64,000 bases of DNA from Alistipes sp. (GCA_017624955.1 JAGAMA010000025.1:1-64000); one strand, 5' to 3'; counted from the stretch's first letter, positions 35,344 through 44,825 are shown. Notes: generated from the letters alone by a model not told the origin. Numbers and translations are program-made.

Positions 35344-35374
35344 CAAAGGTAGGGATTATAATTGAAAGTCCAAA
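35344..35374 (-). promoter_or_regulatory. Promoter of the btu operon
   Basis: On the minus strand TTTG (35371-35374) and TACCTTTG (35344-35351), spacer 19. The predicted start falls at the 5' edge of the riboswitch aptamer. The remaining sequence up to 35441 shows nothing else. Confidence 0.8.
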
Positions 35375-35441
35375 CTTTTTTTCGATTTTATGCGGCACCT
35401 TTTGTACTTCGCTTGCGGGCTGAACAAACGATATGAAGGCT

Positions 35442-35504
35442 ATTAACGAAATTAAGGAGATTAAAGAACCCCTTAATCTCCTTAAAAGCATTAATTTCGT
35501 TATC
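35442..35504. repeat. Long hairpin downstream of the GH78/sialidase-like gene
   Basis: Inverted arms AACGAAATTAAGGAGATTAA and TTAATCTCCTTAA...TTAATTTCGTTA around a GAACCCC-type loop, just beyond the stop of the minus-strand operon. It may terminate that operon although no T run is present. Confidence 0.55.
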
Positions 35505-35520
35505 TGATTCGCTCTTCGCT

Positions 35521-38500
35521 CTAAAGCTTAAACTCCACATGCTTGATGCGGCGACGACGCCAGGTGTAGGTCGTGTGGATCGTGCCATCCTCGGCCTCGA
35601 TCACCGCGGGGTAGGAGTATTGGCCGACAGGGCTATCCTCCAGCGTGATCACATGCTTCCAGTTCGTGCCATCCTCCGACACAGCCACCGAGAGGGGCGT
35701 GCGGGGGCCCTTCGGCGTGCCGTCCAGGGTCTCGAAGTTGTTGTAAACCAACACATGGCGACCGTCACGCAGCGTCACGGCATCGATGCCCGACTGCGTG
35801 TGCTCCAAATCCATCAGCGTCAGCTTGGTCCACGTCTCGCCGCGATCCGACGAGTAGGCGATACCCGTCTTGCCGTTGCGCGTGCGGCACATCATCTGCA
35901 GGCGACCATCCTTGAGTTTGAGGATCGTGGGCTGAATCGCCTCGATCGGCAGCGCCTTCGACTGATCGTAGGGTTTCGTGCCCACCTCTGCCTTGGTCGT
36001 TACCGCGGGGCGGAAACGGGTCGGCACATTCAGCTCGGCATCGAGCGGCTCGGTGCGGTGCCACGTCTTGCCCAGGTCATCCGTCCACTCAAAGTGGGCG
36101 CTCCAGCGACCCAGCTCGTCCGACGAGGGGCAGAGGATGCGACCATCCACCCATACGGGCTTATTCTTAATTGCACCAAAGATGCCGTCGGGCAGCTGCT
36201 CGGGCTTCGACCAGCTCTTGCCACCATTCTTCGAACGGATCAGGTAGCCCTTCCAGCTCGGTACATTGGGACCTACCTTGTAGAAGAGCCACAACTCGCC
36301 ACCCTTCACAGGCACCTGGTAGAGTACCGGATTCCAGCAGGCGTAGCGCAGCGTGTCGTTCTGGATGCCGTCAGCCACCAGCTTCGGCTCCGACCAGCGA
36401 TCGCTTCCCTTCTTCTTCGTCTGTGTCCAGATGCAGACATCAGGGTTACGCTCCTTCGTACCACCGAAGTAGGCGGCAATCAGGTCGCCATTCGGCAGCT
36501 CCTCGATCGTCGAGGCGTGGCACTCGATAAAGGGGGCCTGCTCGTAGAGGAATTCATCGCGCGTGATGCCGGCACGCTCCTCGCCGTGGGCGGGATCGAG
36601 CGGAATCGAAAGGTGGTATTTGCCCGAAGGCAGACGCCATACGCCGCAGCCATTCTCCTCGCCTACGAAGCGTACGCCCTCCTCCGATACGGCCTTGGGG
36701 TTGAGGGTCGGCAGCACGATCGTAGCCGTGGTGTTGCACGGAATCTCCAGATCCCACTCCAGGAGCATCGGGCTCTTGCGGTAGCTGCTGCGGATTGTGC
36801 CGTGCAGCGACTCATACGAGGCCGATACACGCTCCAGGTTCTGGATCGAGAGGTCGGGCTGGAAGCGGATCTCCTTGTAACCGGGCTTGGCGGGGTTGAT
36901 ACCGGCCAGGTCGCGGTAGAACCAGGGGATCAGGTCGCCCAGCATCATGACGTGGTTGCCCGAGTTCATCTTCGGGCTTGCCGTATCGCCGTTCCACAGC
37001 TCCCAGATGGTCGTCGCACCGCGCGAAGCCATGTAGCCGAAGCTGGGGTAGGACTGCTGTGAGGCGAGCAGATAGGCCACATCGCCGCGACCCATCTTGG
37101 TCAGGTAGCGCAGTGTCCAGTTCTGGCCTGCGACACCACTGCTGATGTGGCCGCCGTTATCGACTAACAGTTTTTTCAGGATCTGCTTCTCGACGTTGGC
37201 ACGATGCTCCTCGGGAACCAGGTCGAAGGCTACGGCCAAGAGGTTGGCCGTCACGGTGTTGTTGTCGTAATAGACTGCATCGGGATAGAGCAGGTGGTCG
37301 TAGCGCGTGGGTGCCTTGCCCTCCTCGACGTGCAGGAAGTGGCGGTTGAAGGCCGCTTTAGTCTTCTCGGCACGGGCGGCATACTCTTCGCGGTCAGCCG
37401 ACTCGCCCAGCAGGGTGGCGAACTTAACCATCATCTTCGACACCATGCTGTAGTAGGCCGTGGCGATGAGGGTCGTATTCGTTACGCGCAGGGGATCCTG
37501 GCTGTGGATCAGCTCCAACGACTCGGGCGGTACGCACCAGTCGCCGTACTTCTCCTTCGTGACGAGGCCATCCTCGGTCATGTAGCACTCCTGCATGTGG
37601 TCCAGCCAGCGCTTCATCGTGTTGTAGTTGCGCTTCAGCGGCTCGATGTTACCCGTCTGCTCGTAGAGCATTTCGCAGATGATCGGCAGCACCGACTGCC
37701 AAACCATGCCGTCCGTGTAGTAGTTCCAGAAGGCGGGTACCACATCGGGAATGCAACCGTCGGCACGCTGTGCCTCGGTGATATCCTCCATCCACTTGGC
37801 GTACATCGTGCCGCTGTCGAACATGAAGCTTTCGCCCCACGTTCCGACGGCGTGGTCACCCAGCCACGGCTGGCGCTCGTTGCGCTGCGGGCAGTCGAGC
37901 GGCATACCCTTGTAGTTGGAGTTCAGACCCCACCAGGCGTTGCGATAGACCGTGTTGATCACATCGTTCGAGCACTCGAACTGACCGACGGTCGGCATGT
38001 TGTCGTAGATTACCTCGGCCTCGAAGTCCTCCACCGTGGGGTTCTTCAGACCCGTGATCTCGATGTAGCGGAAGCCGTGGTAGGAGAAGCGGGCGCTCCA
38101 CTTCGTGTTTTGCTCCTTGCCGTTGGCGATGTAGATGTCGCGGCTCCAGGCATCGCGCAGATTGGCCGTGTAGAGCGAATCACCGCCGTTGGTGAGGCGC
38201 TCGGCATAGCGCATGAGGATCGTATCGCCCTTCTCCGTGTCGCGCACGTTGAGCTTCACCCAGCCGGCCATGTTCTGCCCGAAATCGACAATCGTGCGAC
38301 CCTCGTAGTGGGTCACCGACTTGGCCGCCAGGCGCTGCATGATCTTCATGTTGGGCGAAATAGCACCGCGCAGCGTACCATAGGGCAGCGCTACACGCTG
38401 CGAGAGGAGCCACTTCGAATCGTCGTAGCCCACCTTCGTCCAGTCGCCCAGCTCCAGTCGCGCATCGTAGATCTCGCCGTCGTACTCGTTGTTGCTGCGG

Positions 38501-39366
38501 ATCGGGCCCATGGCCGTGAGCTTCCACCCCGGCTCCGAGGCGATGCGCTGTGTCTCGCCATCTTCGTACTCGACAATCAGATTCAGGCGCATCTTCGGGT
38601 AGCCGAAGTTGGGAATCTTGTAGGGTTTGTAGTTCTGGCGCATGGTGTACCAGCGACCGTTGCCGAGCACCACGCCCAAGGCGTTGGCATTGGCCTGCAG
38701 CTGCTCCGTAACGTCGAACGAGTCGTAGGTTACCGTGCGGCGGTAGTCGGTCGGCACGGGGGCCAGCACCTGATCGCCAATCAGCTCGCCATTGATGAAG
38801 AGCTCATACATGCCAAGACCCGAAATGTGGACCGTGGCACGCTTAATGGGCTTCTCGGCCAGCGTGAATTCGGTGCGGATGTAGCGTGAACTGAGCTCGC
38901 TGTGGCTCTTCTCCTTGTCCCAGGGGAAAGCGCCTTCCCAGCCGATCCAGCGACCACCCCAGGCCGTCTCGCCCAGGAGGCCCATGCCCCATTCGCCCAG
39001 CTCGCTCCAGGCCGATGCGCCTTGGGTCGTGTAGACCTTCACGCGCCAGTAGCAGCGCTGGTTGCTTTGGAGCTTCTTGCCACCGTAGGGGACCCAAATC
39101 GAGGCATCCGAGGCCACTACGCCCGAATCCCACAGGTCGGCTTTCCCCTCGGCCAGCAACTCCGGCTCGGAGGCTACCTGCACATGGTAGGCCGTCTGCA
39201 TCACATCGCGCTCATCGGAGCTAATGATCCAGCTCAGGCGGGGCTGGGCACGCTCGATCGACAGCGGTCGCGCGAACTGCTCCACCTCAAGCCCGCCAAC
39301 CTCAACGCCCGCCCACGAGAGGAGCGGAGCGATGAGTGCGGCAACGAGTATAAAGATTCGTTTCAT
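35521..39366 (-). CDS. Two-module glycosidase: GH78 alpha-L-rhamnosidase fused to a sialidase-like propeller
   Basis: A 1281-residue exported protein (signal peptide about 19 residues). Residues 20-925 are a GH78 rhamnosidase: N-terminal beta-sandwich (QPRLSWIISSDERDVMQTAYHVQ), then the alpha/alpha barrel with PLDCPQRNERQPWLGD and the catalytic-region TTIWELWNGDT. Residues 934-1281 form a BNR/sialidase-like six-bladed propeller with four Asp-box motifs (SKNGGKSW, TDDLGKTW, SSDRGETW, SEDGTNW). Each module is complete and the join is short. In RG-II chain C rhamnose caps Kdo, a sialic-acid-like ulosonic acid, so the two modules could remove both sugars in turn; that is inference. The sialidase-like module might instead bind or cleave another acid. 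Last gene of its operon. Confidence 0.88.
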   Translation of the reverse strand: MKRIFILVAALIAPLLSWAGVEVGGLEVEQFARPLSIERAQPRLSWIISSDERDVMQTAYHVQVASEPELLAEGKADLWDSGVVASDASIWVPYGGKKLQSNQRCYWRVKVYTTQGASAWSELGEWGMGLLGETAWGGRWIGWEGAFPWDKEKSHSELSSRYIRTEFTLAEKPIKRATVHISGLGMYELFINGELIGDQVLAPVPTDYRRTVTYDSFDVTEQLQANANALGVVLGNGRWYTMRQNYKPYKIPNFGYPKMRLNLIVEYEDGETQRIASEPGWKLTAMGPIRSNNEYDGEIYDARLELGDWTKVGYDDSKWLLSQRVALPYGTLRGAISPNMKIMQRLAAKSVTHYEGRTIVDFGQNMAGWVKLNVRDTEKGDTILMRYAERLTNGGDSLYTANLRDAWSRDIYIANGKEQNTKWSARFSYHGFRYIEITGLKNPTVEDFEAEVIYDNMPTVGQFECSNDVINTVYRNAWWGLNSNYKGMPLDCPQRNERQPWLGDHAVGTWGESFMFDSGTMYAKWMEDITEAQRADGCIPDVVPAFWNYYTDGMVWQSVLPIICEMLYEQTGNIEPLKRNYNTMKRWLDHMQECYMTEDGLVTKEKYGDWCVPPESLELIHSQDPLRVTNTTLIATAYYSMVSKMMVKFATLLGESADREEYAARAEKTKAAFNRHFLHVEEGKAPTRYDHLLYPDAVYYDNNTVTANLLAVAFDLVPEEHRANVEKQILKKLLVDNGGHISSGVAGQNWTLRYLTKMGRGDVAYLLASQQSYPSFGYMASRGATTIWELWNGDTASPKMNSGNHVMMLGDLIPWFYRDLAGINPAKPGYKEIRFQPDLSIQNLERVSASYESLHGTIRSSYRKSPMLLEWDLEIPCNTTATIVLPTLNPKAVSEEGVRFVGEENGCGVWRLPSGKYHLSIPLDPAHGEERAGITRDEFLYEQAPFIECHASTIEELPNGDLIAAYFGGTKERNPDVCIWTQTKKKGSDRWSEPKLVADGIQNDTLRYACWNPVLYQVPVKGGELWLFYKVGPNVPSWKGYLIRSKNGGKSWSKPEQLPDGIFGAIKNKPVWVDGRILCPSSDELGRWSAHFEWTDDLGKTWHRTEPLDAELNVPTRFRPAVTTKAEVGTKPYDQSKALPIEAIQPTILKLKDGRLQMMCRTRNGKTGIAYSSDRGETWTKLTLMDLEHTQSGIDAVTLRDGRHVLVYNNFETLDGTPKGPRTPLSVAVSEDGTNWKHVITLEDSPVGQYSYPAVIEAEDGTIHTTYTWRRRRIKHVEFKL

Positions 39367-39395
39367 AGGTTTTGGTTCGAAAAGTGTTTGGTTTT

Positions 39396-40829
39396 TTAGA
39401 GCGACAGCTGCTCCTTGCAGATGTAGTTCTTCGCAGCATCAACCGCGATCAGCACATGGTCGTTGGCGGGACCAACCTCGCCCTCGGCCTGGAACTCGTG
39501 GATGCCGTTCTCCACCTCGCCTACATACTTCAGCGAGCCGTCCACGGGCGAATACCACCAGATGTTCTTCTTTTCGCCCGAGATCTTCTGCAGGTCGATC
39601 TGCATCGGCTTGTTCGTGTAGGTGTAGACCAGCAGGTAGTCCTCGCCGCGCGTTGCGATGGCGCGGTCGTAGCGGAAGCCGTGCTCGCCGGCGATTACCG
39701 ACTGATCACCCACGCGCTCGAAGAAGGGGAAGGCAAGGATCAGCTTCTTGAGATACTGCATCTGGCTGAAACCGGGATCCTCGAGTCCCTCTTTCCACGA
39801 CTTGATAGCACCATAGCCACCGGGCTTCTCGCCGCCCTTGTGCATCTGCATAATCGAGTTGTGGCCGTAGGTGTGGCCAAACGAGCCGGCAAATACCGAC
39901 CAGTAGGCGTAGCGGCGTACATCCCACGACTTCCACCACGGCTCCGAGGGGTCGTGCAGACCCTGCGGGATCTCCTCATACGAAGGCTCGCCATCGAGGA
40001 TGGGCTTTCGGGGCTCGAGGGCCAGACCCTCCTCTACATAGCGCCAGTTATCCTCGGCTACCGAAGCCTGGGCCGTGTCGTCGCCATCACCGCGGGTCTG
40101 GTCGTAACGACGGTGACCCGACTGGAACATGTTGAAGTCGAGCCACTCGGCGTTGTGGAACCAACGAACCGACGAGGTGCGACCGAAGGGGTGGAAGGTC
40201 ATCAGGTGGTTCTTGTCGATCGACTTGATGGTGCGGGCCAGCGTCTCCCACGACTCGGTCTCCACGTCACCCTTGATGTCGCCACCGATGAACCAGATGA
40301 CGTTCGGCGTATCCTTGTAGCGGTTGGCCAGGAACTCGCCGTAGGCCTTTGCCTGCTCGGGGTTCATCAGACCCTTCTTCACCAGGCCGCCCCATACGCA
40401 GACCATGCCGATATAGATGCCGCGCTTGCCGGCCTCCTCCATGATGTAGTCCATGTTCTGCCAGAAGCCGTTCTCGCCCTCGGCCTCGATAACCGAGAAG
40501 TCGTAACCATTCGGGTGCGAAAGTTTACCATAGGCGTTCGTAGCGGGTACGCCGTTCACGGTCTGCACCTGCACGACATTGTAACCGGCCTTCTCGCAGG
40601 CATCGAGGTAGTAGATAGCCTCCTCGCGCGTCAGACGCTCGGGCAGCAACCAACCCGTCTCACCCAACCAGAAGAAGGGGGTGCCGTTCTCATGCTGGAG
40701 GAAACGGCCGTTCTCCGACACAACGAGTTTGCCGTTGTCCCACGGCAGGAGGTTCTCAGCCTGCTCGGTCTGCGGAGCACAGCTGACAGCCAAGATCACG
40801 AGGCTGAAGATTGCAATCAGTTTTTTCAT
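39396..40829 (-). CDS. GH140 apiosidase-like lipoprotein
   Basis: A 477-residue lipoprotein (lipobox AVSC, Cys17) with a TIM-barrel catalytic domain of the DUF4038/GH140 type and a small C-terminal beta domain (residues about 385-477). Candidate catalytic residues are Asp184 in WFIGGDIKGD and Glu281 in PILDGEPSYEE. The founding GH140 enzyme of Bacteroides thetaiotaomicron releases apiose from galacturonic acid in RG-II. The surrounding genes fit that pathway. It lies 33 bases after the double-DUF3826 esterase gene. Confidence 0.87.
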   Translation of the reverse strand: MKKLIAIFSLVILAVSCAPQTEQAENLLPWDNGKLVVSENGRFLQHENGTPFFWLGETGWLLPERLTREEAIYYLDACEKAGYNVVQVQTVNGVPATNAYGKLSHPNGYDFSVIEAEGENGFWQNMDYIMEEAGKRGIYIGMVCVWGGLVKKGLMNPEQAKAYGEFLANRYKDTPNVIWFIGGDIKGDVETESWETLARTIKSIDKNHLMTFHPFGRTSSVRWFHNAEWLDFNMFQSGHRRYDQTRGDGDDTAQASVAEDNWRYVEEGLALEPRKPILDGEPSYEEIPQGLHDPSEPWWKSWDVRRYAYWSVFAGSFGHTYGHNSIMQMHKGGEKPGGYGAIKSWKEGLEDPGFSQMQYLKKLILAFPFFERVGDQSVIAGEHGFRYDRAIATRGEDYLLVYTYTNKPMQIDLQKISGEKKNIWWYSPVDGSLKYVGEVENGIHEFQAEGEVGPANDHVLIAVDAAKNYICKEQLSL

Positions 40830-40862
40830 AGCGTTTTTAGTGTTTATTTGTTAGTATTTGAT

Positions 40863-43400
40863 TTAGTTCTTCTGTTTCGCTTTCTCGGCTGCCTTCTCGG
40901 CGTTGCGCTTATCGACATACGCTTTGAAGAGAGCACGCCAATCACGGCCGTTGGCATTCAGGTACTGCTCGCACTTGGTCTTATAGACCTCGAAGACCTG
41001 CGAAATACCCTTCATGCGGCGGCACTCAAGGGCCTCTTCGCGTGCCTGCTCGAGATACTTACGCAGCACGGCAGCCTCCTTGTCCGTCAGGTCGGGGATG
41101 ATGGCGTAGTAGCCCTTCATCGTGAAATCGACCTTGCCGATCGTGTAGCCGTCCCAGAGCTGGATGAGCTGCTCGCTGGTGAGGCCCTGCTTTTTCAGCC
41201 CCTTCAGGAGCGTTTTGCGTACCGATGCGGGAATCTGCTGGTCGGCGAGCATCTCACGCTCTACATCATTCAGCTTGCGCCCCGTCTTGGCATCCACCTC
41301 GGGGTAGGCGGTGTAGGGGTGGGCGTTGTGCCACTCGACCACAGCCGTGCGGTGAGCCTTGACAAGCTCCGTTACGGCAGCTGCACGCTTTTCGTCGAGC
41401 TTCAGCGCAGCGACAAGCTCCTCCGAGCGGGCAATGTACTTCTCGTCATCCTTCTTGGCCTTCTTCTCGGCATTGCGCTTATCGACATAGGCTTTGAAGA
41501 GACCGCGCCACGGGCGACCCGTATTGGTGAAGTGCTGCTCGCACTTCGTCTTGTAGATCTCGAAGACCTGCGAAATAGCCTTCATCGACTTGCAGTCGAT
41601 CGCCTCGCTACGAGCCTGCTTCAGGTGACCCAGGAGCACCTGCTCATCCTCGGCCGTCATATTCGGTACAATCGAGCGGTAGCCCTGCATCGTGAAGGCC
41701 ACCTTGCCGATCGTATATTCGTCAAAGACCTGCTCGATCTGCTCGTCGGTCAGCACACTCTTCAGCCCCTTCATCAGGCGCTCACGCTCCTTGATCGGAA
41801 TCATGCGGTCGGCCATCATCTCGCGCTCGACCTTCGAGAGCTTCTTGCCCGTAGCCTTGTCCACCTCGGGAATCACGGTGTAGGGGTGTGCGTTGTGCCA
41901 ATCGCGCACGGCACGGCGGTGGTTGAAGATCGCCGTTGTGGCGATACCGATGGCGCGCTCGTCCTGCAGGTTGAGCTTCACTACGATCTCCTGCGCCTTA
42001 CGGTAGACCGACTCATCGGCAGCGGCTGCGCGTACGCGATCCTTGCCGAAGTAGGTAGCCAGCTTATTGACCGAGCGGATAGCCGTCTCGGGCATCAGCT
42101 CGCCCTTCTTGCCAAACGAGTGGAGTACCTCGTGCGGAACAACCGTCACCTTCTCCTCGTCGATCTTCGACTGATCGAGGCCGAAGTGCTTGCCGAAGAA
42201 GGCGTAAGCGGCCTGGCGCTTCGAGGGACCGTAGTCGTGACCCTCGGTAGCGAGGTGTATATTTTCGAGCTTGTCGCTTGCTCCGCAGAGGGCGTACACC
42301 TGCTTCAGGTAGGGGTACTCAACCGTCGGAACGCTCTTCGTCCAATCCTTGCCGTCCGAGATCACGCACAGCGGACGCGGTGCAAAGATAGCGGCCATTT
42401 CGGCATTGCAGGTGCCACCGGCTGCCATCGTGACGGGCATACCGCTTTCGCAGGGGCAGCCGCCGTCGAACCACGACGAGAGGCTTACCACGGGGCAGAG
42501 GGCCGTGAAGCGGTCATCCACCACGCTCAGCACCACCGACTGCTGACCACCGCCTGAAGCGCCTGTAACGCCTACGCGCTTCATATCGACATCCGATCGA
42601 GTCGCCATGTAGTCGAGAATCGAGATGCCGTTCATGATCTGGATCGTACCGCCATAGGGGGTGCGGTGAGCAGCCGACGAGACCTGCAATTCGGACTCGG
42701 CATAGCCAAAGAGATCATAATCCACGGCAAGAGCACCCATGCGGGCAAAGGTGGCCATGCGCAACTGCTGGTCACGACGGTAGCGACCCTCGTTGAAGTG
42801 GCCCACGGGGCAGAGAATCACGGGATAAACGCCCTTCTTGGCGGGGGCGTAGATCGAACCGCAGACATAGAGACCGGGAAGGGTCTCCAGCGCAAAGTTC
42901 GTCACCGTGTAGCCGTCATACTTGCGCGTTTTCGAGAGCATCGGGTCGAGTGCCACGCGCTGCGGCAGGAGCTTATCCACCTCCAACTTTTCGCGCGCCT
43001 CACGACGAATCACCTCGGCGCGCTTCTCAAAGGTTGCACGGTCGGTGTAGAGCGTGAGGAGGTAATCCACCATCTTCTTTCCATCGGTCGGCGTGCGGCG
43101 GTAGTACTCGAAGGGCTTGATGCCGTAGCGCTTCTCCCCGGTCTGCGCATAGGTCAGGTCGAAGGGGTAGAGGAGCATCGAGAGGGTCTCATCGATCGAG
43201 TAGGGACGAATGCGGAAGTCGGCATAGGTTACCATCAACCCCTCGGTCGGGGCATCCACATCGAGTTTTACATCAAAACGCTCGGCAACCTCCTTCAGCA
43301 CCTCGTCCAGCGGACGGGAGAAGCGATCCTCGTAGCGGTTTTGTGCTTCGGTAACCAGGAATGCGCCAAGCGCCAACAGGCTAAGTAACAGTTTTTTCAT
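40863..43400 (-). CDS. CE19-like pectin esterase with two DUF3826 modules
   Basis: An 845-residue exported protein (signal peptide about 19 residues). Residues 25-97 look like a small STN-like domain (LDEVLKEVAERFDVKLDVDA and YSIDETLSMLL). Residues about 105-410 are an alpha/beta hydrolase with nucleophile Ser282 (GVTGASGGGQQS), acid Asp349 or Asp352 (SDGKDW) and His388 (EGHDYG). Residues 465-640 and 650-835 are two DUF3826 repeats, each with WHNAHPYT and FKAYVDKRNAEK. The best match I know is BT1017 of B. thetaiotaomicron, a CE19 pectin methylesterase with one DUF3826. A methyl- or acetylesterase role on RG-II is likely; specificity cannot be read from sequence. Confidence 0.8.
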   Translation of the reverse strand: MKKLLLSLLALGAFLVTEAQNRYEDRFSRPLDEVLKEVAERFDVKLDVDAPTEGLMVTYADFRIRPYSIDETLSMLLYPFDLTYAQTGEKRYGIKPFEYYRRTPTDGKKMVDYLLTLYTDRATFEKRAEVIRREAREKLEVDKLLPQRVALDPMLSKTRKYDGYTVTNFALETLPGLYVCGSIYAPAKKGVYPVILCPVGHFNEGRYRRDQQLRMATFARMGALAVDYDLFGYAESELQVSSAAHRTPYGGTIQIMNGISILDYMATRSDVDMKRVGVTGASGGGQQSVVLSVVDDRFTALCPVVSLSSWFDGGCPCESGMPVTMAAGGTCNAEMAAIFAPRPLCVISDGKDWTKSVPTVEYPYLKQVYALCGASDKLENIHLATEGHDYGPSKRQAAYAFFGKHFGLDQSKIDEEKVTVVPHEVLHSFGKKGELMPETAIRSVNKLATYFGKDRVRAAAADESVYRKAQEIVVKLNLQDERAIGIATTAIFNHRRAVRDWHNAHPYTVIPEVDKATGKKLSKVEREMMADRMIPIKERERLMKGLKSVLTDEQIEQVFDEYTIGKVAFTMQGYRSIVPNMTAEDEQVLLGHLKQARSEAIDCKSMKAISQVFEIYKTKCEQHFTNTGRPWRGLFKAYVDKRNAEKKAKKDDEKYIARSEELVAALKLDEKRAAAVTELVKAHRTAVVEWHNAHPYTAYPEVDAKTGRKLNDVEREMLADQQIPASVRKTLLKGLKKQGLTSEQLIQLWDGYTIGKVDFTMKGYYAIIPDLTDKEAAVLRKYLEQAREEALECRRMKGISQVFEVYKTKCEQYLNANGRDWRALFKAYVDKRNAEKAAEKAKQKN

Positions 43401-43427
43401 GCTATTGGTTAGTCTTTAGTAATTGGT

Positions 43428-44822
43428 TTATCTGAGTGAAACGGCGCGTTCACGGGCGTAGCGCGGCAGCCCATCCACCGAGCGTACCGCCTCGGCAGGA
43501 AGATTCACGCCGCCCTTGCCAAAGAGCAGCAGATCCTCCATCGGTTCGAGGGTCAGCTTCGTCTCGTCGGCCCGCTCACGGTCGAGCGAGAAGGCGCGGG
43601 CGAAGAAGTCGTAGACGGCTTGGCGCTTGTTGTAGCCGAAGTCGTGCCCCTCGTTGGGGTAGTGGTAGAACGCGATGCGGTTGGGTACACCGAAGAGCGA
43701 GTAGATGCGCGCGAGGAAGGGGCCCTCCATCTCAGGGACATGAGCCGTCCAATCCTTGCCATCCGACACCACGCCCAGGTAGCGCGGAACATGCACGGCC
43801 GCAAACTCGGCGTTGCAGCTGCCACCGGCTAACGAGGGTAGGTAGATGGCGCTCTCGCAGGGGCATCCTCCATCGAAGTAGGAGGAGAGGCTGATGACGG
43901 GGCAGATGGCCGTGAAGCGGCGGTCGATGCCCATCTGCATCGTCTGCGTACCACCTCCCGAAGCACCGCACAGGCCGACCCGATTCGGATCGATATCCTC
44001 ACGCGAGAGCATCCACTCGAGCAGGATGCGCGTGTTCATCCACTGCATCTGTTGTGCGAGGACCGAGTGGTGCACCTTCTCGCCCAGCTGCAGGGCCGAT
44101 TCGCCATAGCCCACCAGGTCGTAGCCCACGGCTACGGCACCCATGCGGGCCCAGGCCGCCAGGCGCAGCTGCGTGTCGTGGATGTAGCGCGGCGTGTGGC
44201 CGTCGGGCGAGAGAATCACGGGCAGGCGCTCCCCCTCCTTGAGTTTGCGGGCGGGGGCGTAGATCGAACCGCAGAGGTAGAGCCCGGGGAGGGTCTCGAT
44301 GCGGAAGTTCTGCACCGTGTAGCCGTTGAATTTGCGCTTCTTGCCCAGCATCGGCTCGGCATCCTGCACGGTCAGGGCGCGCAGCTCGGCGATCTCGCGA
44401 TTGATGATTTGCGCCGCCTCGTGTTGCACCTCGCGCAAACGTGCCTCGGCCGCCTCACGACTCTGGTAGTGGGTCTTGGTGAGGTAATCGATCAGCTTGC
44501 GACCCTCCTCCGGCAGACGGCGGTGAGGCTCGTAGGGCTTGATCTTGTAGTAATGATCGTTCTGCTTGACGAACTTGTAGTTGAAGAGCGAGAGCACATT
44601 GTTCAGTGACTCCTCGATTGAGTAGGGGCGGATGCGCGAGTCGGCCTGCGGAACCCACTTGCCCACCGTATCGACCTCCACCTTCAGGCGCGTTTCGAAG
44701 CGATCCGAGAGCTCTCGGATTACCTGATCGAGCGACTTGCGGTGGGTCGCCTCGTAGTTGTATTGGGCCTGCGCCGTGAAGCTACCGCTTACGAGCAGGA
44801 TTAGGAACAGTATGCGTTTCAT
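43428..44822 (-). CDS. CE19-like esterase, paralogue of the preceding gene without DUF3826
   Basis: A 464-residue exported alpha/beta hydrolase, clearly related to the neighbour at 40863 but ending soon after the catalytic domain. Signal peptide of about 20 residues; STN-like region at 28-96 (LDQVIRELSDRFETRLKVEV, YSIEESLNNVLSLF); nucleophile Ser288 (GLCGASGGGTQT), Asp354 or Asp357 (SDGKDW), His393 (EGHDFGYNKRQ). Both share an unusual DGGCPCES segment after the elbow. A tandem duplication with later divergence explains the pair; they may act on different esters. Confidence 0.8.
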   Translation of the reverse strand: MKRILFLILLVSGSFTAQAQYNYEATHRKSLDQVIRELSDRFETRLKVEVDTVGKWVPQADSRIRPYSIEESLNNVLSLFNYKFVKQNDHYYKIKPYEPHRRLPEEGRKLIDYLTKTHYQSREAAEARLREVQHEAAQIINREIAELRALTVQDAEPMLGKKRKFNGYTVQNFRIETLPGLYLCGSIYAPARKLKEGERLPVILSPDGHTPRYIHDTQLRLAAWARMGAVAVGYDLVGYGESALQLGEKVHHSVLAQQMQWMNTRILLEWMLSREDIDPNRVGLCGASGGGTQTMQMGIDRRFTAICPVISLSSYFDGGCPCESAIYLPSLAGGSCNAEFAAVHVPRYLGVVSDGKDWTAHVPEMEGPFLARIYSLFGVPNRIAFYHYPNEGHDFGYNKRQAVYDFFARAFSLDRERADETKLTLEPMEDLLLFGKGGVNLPAEAVRSVDGLPRYARERAVSLR

Positions 44823-44825
44823 CGA

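Noticed and set aside
35442-35504. CRISPR-like or IS end for the AAGGAGATTAA inverted repeat
   Set aside because: It is a single hairpin with no second copy, transposase or spacer pattern; best seen as a transcript-end hairpin.
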